9,263 nt of DNA from Candidatus Saccharimonadota bacterium. GTDB taxonomy: Bacteria; Patescibacteriota; Saccharimonadia; Saccharimonadales; EFPC-124. Both the position numbers and the translations under genes were made by a program. Shown one piece after another: positions 5,563 through 9,263 of this stretch (position 1 is the first letter of the stretch; every line of letters begins with the position of its first letter). The notes under the pieces were generated by a model. That model worked only from the letters and a program-made list of their open reading frames with translations. It was not told where the DNA came from and did not search any database. The DNA lies in assembly GCA_016880595.1 (NCBI GenBank), contig JAEHDC010000049.1, positions 1-9,263 on the forward strand, written 5' to 3'.

Positions 5563-7710
5563 ATGGGTAGAAAAAAACGACGAACTTCTAAAAAAGTTAA
5601 AGCTCCGCAGCACAATCTGCCAGATGGTTTTTGGCAGCAAGCGGTGGCGCTGGTACTGATAGTTTTTTCATTTTTGCTTTTGCTGGCGTTAATTGGCACT
5701 GGCGGACCTTTACTTGCAAGCTTGCACGTGGCGCTAAAGTGGCTTTTGGGCTGGACGATTCTTATTATCCCAGTGGTGGCGACGTATATTGCTGTTGCTA
5801 TTTTTAAAGCTGAGGGCAACCGATTGCCAGTCGTAGTAATTTTGGCGACCATTTTATTTGTTGCAGAAATTGCCGGTTTTATTCAGCTTTTTAATCTTGA
5901 TCCTAGCATAATGAGCTCAGATAGTGGCGGCTTTGTTGGCTTTGGTGTAGCCACAGGTATGTTAACGCTTTTGGACACCAAGACTTCAGCTTTGATTTTG
6001 GCAGTTTCGGCGCTAATTACTAGTTTGTTTGTGCTGAAGCTCTCGCCAATGACTGTAATTAACGGTTTGGTGAATTTGTTTAAAAGAGAAGTTGGCGAGG
6101 ATGAGCATAATCGCGAAGTCGCAGAGAAAGCCGCTCTTTTGGACAAAAAAAATACGATTGGCGAATTAAAGCTGAACGAAGGCGTGCCAACTATGAATTC
6201 AAGCGGGCGCGGCTTTAGGAATAGTGCCGAGAGGCCAGCGGCAGGCGAGCAGTCAGCGCTCACTAGCCAAACAGATCCAGATTGGCAGCGGCCAAGTTTG
6301 GACTTGCTTGAGAAAAAGCAATCTCCGGCTGATGCAGGTGACGTAAAACACAACGCTCAGGTTATTAGTGACACGCTTGGTGAGTTTAATATTGAGGTGG
6401 AGATGGAGGGTGCTAACATCGGTCCAAAAGTTACGCAATACACCTTAAAACCGCCAGCTGGCGTTAAGCTAACGCGTATTACTGCCCTGGAAACTAACAT
6501 TGCGCTTAATTTGGCGGCGCAAGCCATTCGTATTGAAGCGCCAATTCCTGGACAGCGAGCTGTTGGCATTGAGGTACCAAACCGCAAGGCGGCAGATGTT
6601 CGGCTTTACGGAGTTTTGGATTCTTCTCAGTGGAACAGTGCTCGCGCTAGCCTAAGCTTTGCAATTGGCCGTGATATCGCCGGTGAATCCGTGGTTGGCG
6701 AGCTTAACAAAATGCCACACCTCCTAATTGCTGGTCAAACTGGATCCGGTAAGTCAGTCATGATTAACACCTTGCTGAGTAGCTTGCTTTACCGCAATAG
6801 TCCAGCCGACATGAAGCTGATTTTGGTTGATCCAAAACAGGTTGAGTTGACACCGTACAATGACATCCCACACTTGTTAACTCCAGTCATTGTTGAACCG
6901 GAAAAATGTATTAGCGCACTAAAATGGGCAGTTAACGAGATGGAGCGCCGCTATACTTTGCTGGCCGAACAAAAAGTGCGCGATATTAGCAGTTATAACG
7001 AGCGTAAAAATCCCGAAGGCGAGGGTATGCCATACATTGTAATTGTAATTGACGAGTTGGCTGATCTTATGATGATGGCAGCGCGTGATGTTGAGGCGTT
7101 GATTGTGCGCATTGCTCAAAAGGCTCGTGCCGTGGGGATACACCTTGTCTTGGCAACGCAAAGACCTTCCGTTGATGTTATTACCGGTTTGATTAAAGCT
7201 AACGTGCCGGCGCGAATCGCCTTTACTGTGGCCAGCCAGGTGGACAGCCGTACAATTATCGACCAAGTTGGTGCAGAAAAGTTGCTCGGCCAGGGTGATA
7301 TGTTGCTTTTGACTCCGGCTATGAATAAGCCAAAGCGTATTCAAGGCGCGTGGGTGACGGATGACGAAGTAGTAAAGGTGACGGATCATTTGCGAATGCA
7401 ACGCCCGCCACAGTACGATTCCGAAATTATCGCCCAACCAGTGCAGCTCAGCGGCAAGGGTGGCGTGGTTATGGACTACGACGGAGGTGGCGATGACGAC
7501 ATGTATAAAGACGCGGTGCGCTGCGTTATTGATAGCAATAAAGCTAGCGCTAGCTTGTTGCAACGACGCCTGCGCGTGGGTTACGCTAGAGCTGCCAGAT
7601 TGATCGAAACCATGGAAGAACAGGGGATAATTGGTCCGGCAGACGGCGCTAGGCCGCGCGATGTTTTAGTTAGTAATTTGGATGATGTGGTTGGTGCACC
7701 AGAAGATTAG
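5563..7710 (+). CDS. ftsK: DNA translocase FtsK/SpoIIIE
   Basis: This is the septum-anchored ATPase that pumps chromosomal DNA during division. The 715 residues show the usual order: a basic N terminus (GRKKRRTSKK); hydrophobic membrane segments between about 24 and 160, probably four helices; a linker at about 175-265; and the alpha and beta motor domains. The motor has Walker A GQTGSGKS (391-398), DPKQVELTPYN (423-433), Walker B IVIDELAD (494-501), and LATQRPSVDVITG (530-542). A C-terminal winged-helix gamma domain lies at about 645-705 (LLQRRLRVGYARAARLIETM), expected to read polar KOPS-like or SRS-like sequences on the chromosome. The length fits the short-linker form (SpoIIIE type, about 700-800), and the protein appears intact. 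The start codon is placed by the adjacent TATAAT box; the message is probably leaderless. It is likely transcribed apart from yajQ, although no terminator is seen between them. No terminator is seen after its stop either. Confidence 0.96.
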   Translation: MGRKKRRTSKKVKAPQHNLPDGFWQQAVALVLIVFSFLLLLALIGTGGPLLASLHVALKWLLGWTILIIPVVATYIAVAIFKAEGNRLPVVVILATILFVAEIAGFIQLFNLDPSIMSSDSGGFVGFGVATGMLTLLDTKTSALILAVSALITSLFVLKLSPMTVINGLVNLFKREVGEDEHNREVAEKAALLDKKNTIGELKLNEGVPTMNSSGRGFRNSAERPAAGEQSALTSQTDPDWQRPSLDLLEKKQSPADAGDVKHNAQVISDTLGEFNIEVEMEGANIGPKVTQYTLKPPAGVKLTRITALETNIALNLAAQAIRIEAPIPGQRAVGIEVPNRKAADVRLYGVLDSSQWNSARASLSFAIGRDIAGESVVGELNKMPHLLIAGQTGSGKSVMINTLLSSLLYRNSPADMKLILVDPKQVELTPYNDIPHLLTPVIVEPEKCISALKWAVNEMERRYTLLAEQKVRDISSYNERKNPEGEGMPYIVIVIDELADLMMMAARDVEALIVRIAQKARAVGIHLVLATQRPSVDVITGLIKANVPARIAFTVASQVDSRTIIDQVGAEKLLGQGDMLLLTPAMNKPKRIQGAWVTDDEVVKVTDHLRMQRPPQYDSEIIAQPVQLSGKGGVVMDYDGGGDDDMYKDAVRCVIDSNKASASLLQRRLRVGYARAARLIETMEEQGIIGPADGARPRDVLVSNLDDVVGAPED

Positions 7711-7724
7711 CTTTAATTAGGCGC

Positions 7725-7753
7725 TTGACATACGCTACAATTTGTTGTAGAAT
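7725..7753 (+). promoter_or_regulatory. Near-consensus sigma-70 promoter of the lipoprotein gene
   Basis: TTGACA (7725-7730), a 17 bp spacer and TAGAAT (7748-7753). The -35 is perfect and the -10 differs at one base. Transcription would start near 7760, giving a leader of about 45 nt. It lies 15 bases after the ftsK stop, so the lipoprotein gene has its own strong promoter. Confidence 0.8.
7735..7750. promoter_or_regulatory. Inverted repeat in the promoter spacer (operator candidate)
   Basis: CTACAA (7735-7740), four bases TTTG, then TTGTAG (7745-7750) form a perfect 6-4-6 inverted repeat. It fills most of the spacer and overlaps the first three bases of the -10 box, the usual place for a repressor site. 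No regulator family is identified. It does not have the TACA-N2-TGTA spacing of BlaI/CopY sites. Regulation is inferred from position only. Confidence 0.4.
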
Positions 7754-7804
7754 ATAGCAGTTGCTTAACTGCTCATTACATCTTTATTGGCTTTGGAGGC
7801 CATT

Positions 7805-8215
7805 GTGCGTCGTATCCTTGCTGCATCTTTCTTGTCCTTCCTTTTTGCTTTTGGTTTGACTGGCTGCGGATTGTCGAGTGAAGATTTCCTGGGCTCAAGT
7901 GGTCCGGCAATTGTCACCGCTTCCGACAGCAGCATTAGTTGTACGGGAGCTCAGATTGATGTAGAGAAATCGCTGGTGCGCAGCGGAGAGAATATAGATT
8001 CTTCGGTTGTTCTGACCGAGGAAAACGGAGGTACTAGTACTCTTTTGAGCGTCCGCAGCCTAGGCTATTCTATGGTGGGCGTCATCGTCCACGCCGAAGG
8101 CGGCGACCGCGCTCTTGAGGTTCATGCTTACGCTAATGAGAATGTTGATGTAGAGCTAGGAGCGGACGTCGAGTCCGTCACTATCTGTCTCGGAGTGTAT
8201 GATACAAATATATAA
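7805..8215 (+). CDS. Putative lipoprotein, 136 residues
   Basis: The start is set by TTTGGAGG at 7792-7799, five bases before GTG 7805; an in-frame TTG at 7787 lies upstream of that site and is less likely. The protein begins MRRILAASFLSFLFAFGLTG followed by Cys21. This is a short basic n-region, a hydrophobic core and an LTGC lipobox, so signal peptidase II cleavage and lipid attachment at Cys21 are expected. A Ser/Gly-rich linker (about 22-45) leads to a domain of about 90 residues that looks like beta strands (SVVLTEE, STLLSVRSL, MVGVIVHAE, LEVHAYA, DVESVTICLG). Cys46 and Cys128 could form a disulfide bridge that closes this domain. No known family is recognised. It would sit on the outer face of the cytoplasmic membrane, and in an epibiont could face the host. 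It is a single-gene unit with its own promoter and a downstream hairpin. Confidence 0.8.
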   Translation: MRRILAASFLSFLFAFGLTGCGLSSEDFLGSSGPAIVTASDSSISCTGAQIDVEKSLVRSGENIDSSVVLTEENGGTSTLLSVRSLGYSMVGVIVHAEGGDRALEVHAYANENVDVELGADVESVTICLGVYDTNI

Positions 8216-8223
8216 GCAACTCT

Positions 8224-8259
8224 GCGGCACCCACTTGCTACTCGCGAGTAGGGTGCCGC
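8224..8259. terminator. Strong hairpin, probable bidirectional terminator
   Basis: GCGGCACC (8224-8231) pairs with GGTGCCGC (8252-8259). Inside lies a perfect 14-base palindrome (8238-8251), CTACTCG followed by CGAGTAG. It starts eight bases after the lipoprotein stop codon. T-runs are weak: TTTTT only at 8271-8275 on the plus strand. It also lies six bases beyond the stop of the minus-strand frame at 8266-8409, which fits a shared terminator between convergent genes. Confidence 0.6.
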
Positions 8260-8265
8260 CTCAAC

Positions 8266-8409
8266 CTAAATTTTTAAAAGCTTTAAATATTTGGCTTGGG
8301 GAAGCGTAATATTTGGCGGCAACGTTTGTTTATGTTCGGCAAAGGTAGCGCCATAAATCGCCAATAAAAATAAAGTTTTACAACGTATTTTTGAGGATTT
8401 ATCCTGCGC
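8266..8409 (-). pseudogene. Possible C-terminal remnant of a lost minus-strand gene
   Basis: A minus-strand frame is open for 47 codons from just after a TAG (8410-8412) to a TAG at 8266-8268. It has no ATG or GTG; the only near-start is an internal TTG without a ribosome binding site. The encoded tail reads like ordinary protein, with mixed residues and no low complexity: LFLLAIYGATFAEHKQT, then LPPNITLPQAKYLKLLKI. I do not recognise the family. Its stop sits next to a strong hairpin, as a genuine gene end would. The likely picture is the last part of a gene whose 5' part was replaced by the tail-like cassette that follows. A chance open frame cannot be excluded. Confidence 0.3.
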
Positions 8410-8522
8410 CTAACAGATTAGGGAGGTGTTATAAGCACGATGTCCTAAAAAAGTATAGACTTTATTTTCGATCCGAACTTTCATTATTCTTATGCTTGTT
8501 GAAAACATTAAACGGAGCAAGC
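8410..8522. other. Non-coding stretch upstream of the tail-like genes
   Basis: No gene is seen here. A GGGAGG at 8421-8426 is followed 13 bases later by ATG TCC TAA, an immediate stop, so it does not serve a gene. Several AT-rich -10-like strings (for example TATGCT at 8491-8496) exist, but none has a convincing -35 partner. The useful site is GGAG at 8514-8517, the ribosome binding site of the gene at 8523. Confidence 0.4.
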
Positions 8523-8918
8523 ATGGCAAGATTACCTACGCCCGGTGGTGATGGTGGCTCTTGGGGACAGATCCTCAATGAGTATTTAAGTGTTGCGCAT
8601 AATACCGATGGCTCGCTTAAAAGCAGTGTAATACCAGTAGGTTTCACGCGTTCTATTAAGGTTATTTCAAGCTCGGCGACGGCCGAAGCGAATGAACGCA
8701 CAGATTATGATTACATTGCAAGTGGTGCTATTACAGTAACGTTGCCTACGGCTGTTGGCAATACTTGTCGCTATACAATCGTAAATGGCGGAACAAACAC
8801 CGTAACGGTCGCCACAACGGCGTCACAGACAATAAATGGCAGCACAACAGTTACATTACCGTTGCAGCACATGAGCTTGAGCTTTGTAAGCGACAATAGT
8901 AACTGGATTATAGAATAG
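8523..8918 (+). CDS. Small phage-tail-fibre-like / surface protein with LPTPGGD motif
   Basis: The frame is open from further upstream, but GGAG at 8514-8517, five bases before ATG 8523, sets the start; the product has 131 residues. It opens with MARLPTPGGDGGSWGQILNE and AHNTDGSLK. This motif (LPTxGGDxGxWGxxLNxxLxVxHNxDGxL) is one I know from the N termini of tail-fibre or spike-like and beta-helix proteins in phages and in various bacteria including Saccharibacteria, where it probably serves as an attachment tag. Residues about 48-131 (AITVTLPTAVGNTCRYTIVN, TNTVTVATTASQTINGSTTV, SFVSDNSNWIIE) form a Thr/Ser/Asn-rich beta domain of the type found in phage fibre and head-decoration proteins. 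There is no signal peptide. It overlaps the ribosome binding site of the next gene, so the two form an operon. A virion, tail-like particle or extracellular structure is plausible; no other phage genes are present. Confidence 0.7.
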   Translation: MARLPTPGGDGGSWGQILNEYLSVAHNTDGSLKSSVIPVGFTRSIKVISSSATAEANERTDYDYIASGAITVTLPTAVGNTCRYTIVNGGTNTVTVATTASQTINGSTTVTLPLQHMSLSFVSDNSNWIIE

Positions 8919-8926
8919 GAGACAAT

Positions 8927-9196
8927 ATGACATACATTCCACCGAATCCAAATGGACAGGCAACAAGCAGTGGTAGCGCTCCGGTTGTGATTGCAAGTGA
9001 CCAAAGTGCAGTTTCCGTTAGCTCTGCCGTCCCTACTCTTGGCAACGGCTCCAAAGCAGTGACTACGGCTGGAACGGATGTTGCTCTAGCGGCCTCTACG
9101 ACCTGCAAGTGGGTGGCAATTGAGGCATATCGCGCAAATTGTCAAGCTCCCACTTCCCGCAACACCCTGTCTCGCACCCCTGTTGTAATCTGTTGA
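8927..9196 (+). CDS. Small phage-structural-like protein, probably truncated at about 9139
   Basis: ATG 8927 is preceded by AGGAG (8917-8921), which overlaps the stop of the previous gene, so the pair is co-transcribed and probably coupled. The N terminus has PNPNGQAT, then SAPVVIASDQSAVSV, a signature I know from small proteins annotated with phage or hypothetical functions that carry NGQAT.ANSAPVVIASDQSAVPVS. It continues TTAGTDVALAASTTCKWVAIEA, the start of a beta domain that in related proteins runs on for a further 40-60 residues. Here the sequence turns after YRAN (residue 71, base 9139) into CQAPTSRNTLSRTPVVIC, which is Arg/Pro-rich and unlike the rest. Those last 18 residues are the antisense of the minus-strand frame at 9142-9263, so the native C terminus is probably lost. 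No other frame restores it. An assembly join is the alternative to a biological breakpoint. Confidence 0.65.
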   Translation: MTYIPPNPNGQATSSGSAPVVIASDQSAVSVSSAVPTLGNGSKAVTTAGTDVALAASTTCKWVAIEAYRANCQAPTSRNTLSRTPVVIC

Positions 9197-9263
9197 GTGA
9201 ATTCTTTAATCTTAGTTTTATTTTTTAAATTTTTAATATTATCTTCAAACCTAGCGGCGTAAG
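9142..9263 (-). CDS. Possible C-terminal end of a minus-strand gene (partial)
   Basis: A minus-strand frame enters from the window edge and stays open for 39 codons to a TGA at 9142-9144. It reads YAARFEDNIKNLKNKTKIKE, then FTQQITTGVRDRVLREVGA, a charged helical tail. No family is recognised. Part of it comes from an AT-only stretch, which by itself produces Lys, Asn and Ile codons, so chance is possible. The close coincidence of its stop with the place where the tail-like protein loses family resemblance supports a real gene end at a junction. The gene would converge on the tail-like operon. Confidence 0.3.
   Translation of the reverse strand, partial: YAARFEDNIKNLKNKTKIKEFTQQITTGVRDRVLREVGA

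Noticed and set aside
7543..7556. GCTAGCGCTAGC palindrome
   Set aside because: It lies in ftsK codons for Lys-Ala-Ser-Ala-Ser and is explained by codon choice; no second copy was noticed.
6919..7563. 214-codon open frame on the minus strand
   Set aside because: It is antisense to the FtsK motor and gamma domains and shows no recognisable protein features.
7735..7750. BlaI/MecI or CopY operator
   Set aside because: Those sites need TACA and TGTA two bases apart; here they are six apart. Only a generic operator can be proposed.
8421..8448. Gene starting after GGGAGG at 8421
   Set aside because: The first ATG (8440) is 13 bases away and followed at once by TCC TAA; the nearby GTG is followed by TTA TAA.
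8391..8522. N-terminal extension of the tail-like protein from TTG 8391
   Set aside because: The family motif MARLPTPGGD and a well-placed GGAG mark ATG 8523 as the start; the extension is unlike the family and has no ribosome binding site.
1..9263. CRISPR array, tRNA or rRNA genes, or a reverse transcriptase with template and variable repeats
   Set aside because: No spaced direct repeats, cloverleaf sequences, rRNA motifs or reverse transcriptase motifs were seen on either strand.

Overview
The window looks like a chromosomal segment of a Candidate Phyla Radiation bacterium, most likely Candidatus Saccharibacteria (TM7). This is inferred from the gene styles: a CPR-type prepilin, an RNase J with long Gln/Asn-rich tails, housekeeping genes without Shine-Dalgarno sequences, a probably leaderless ftsK, and two small phage-tail-like proteins with the LPTPGGD/HNxDG and NGQATSxxSAPVVIASDQSAV signatures. 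The standard genetic code appears to be used. No tRNA, rRNA, CRISPR array or recognisable transposase is present.

Layout. Bases 1-120 hold a strong imperfect hairpin and perhaps the last codons of another gene. They lead abruptly into a GH13 alpha-glucosidase-type enzyme that lacks the first part of its barrel (121-1296, +). A type IV prepilin-like gene converges on it (1320-1793, -). Divergent from the pilin, with its own promoter and ribosome binding site, is a 223-residue protein of unknown function (1891-2562, +), closed by a strong intrinsic terminator (2586-2640). Directly after that terminator, a good extended -10 promoter starts an RNase J-yajQ operon (2843-5474), with a leader of about 160 nt that contains a 35-codon ORF overlapping the RNase J start. 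ftsK (5563-7710) follows, with a TATAAT box so close to its ATG that the message is probably leaderless. A lipoprotein gene (7805-8215) comes next. It has a near-consensus promoter with an inverted repeat between its -35 and -10 boxes, and a strong hairpin follows it.

From about 8260 to the end the window looks rearranged. A minus-strand frame that reads like the C-terminal end of a lost gene (8266-8409) is followed by two small tail-fibre-like genes on the plus strand (8523-8918 and 8927-9196). The second appears cut off at about 9139 and then runs by chance into the antisense of another minus-strand frame that leaves the window (9142-9263).

How the genes work together. The central block is housekeeping: RNA decay and processing (RNase J), a nucleotide-binding protein (YajQ), and chromosome translocation at division (FtsK). 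The flanks hold surface-facing or variable genes: pilin, lipoprotein, tail-like proteins, and a broken sugar hydrolase. No complete new defence or mobile system can be demonstrated. The most interesting signals are the breakpoints at both ends, the RNase J leader ORF, the putative operator in the lipoprotein promoter, and the paired tail-like proteins.
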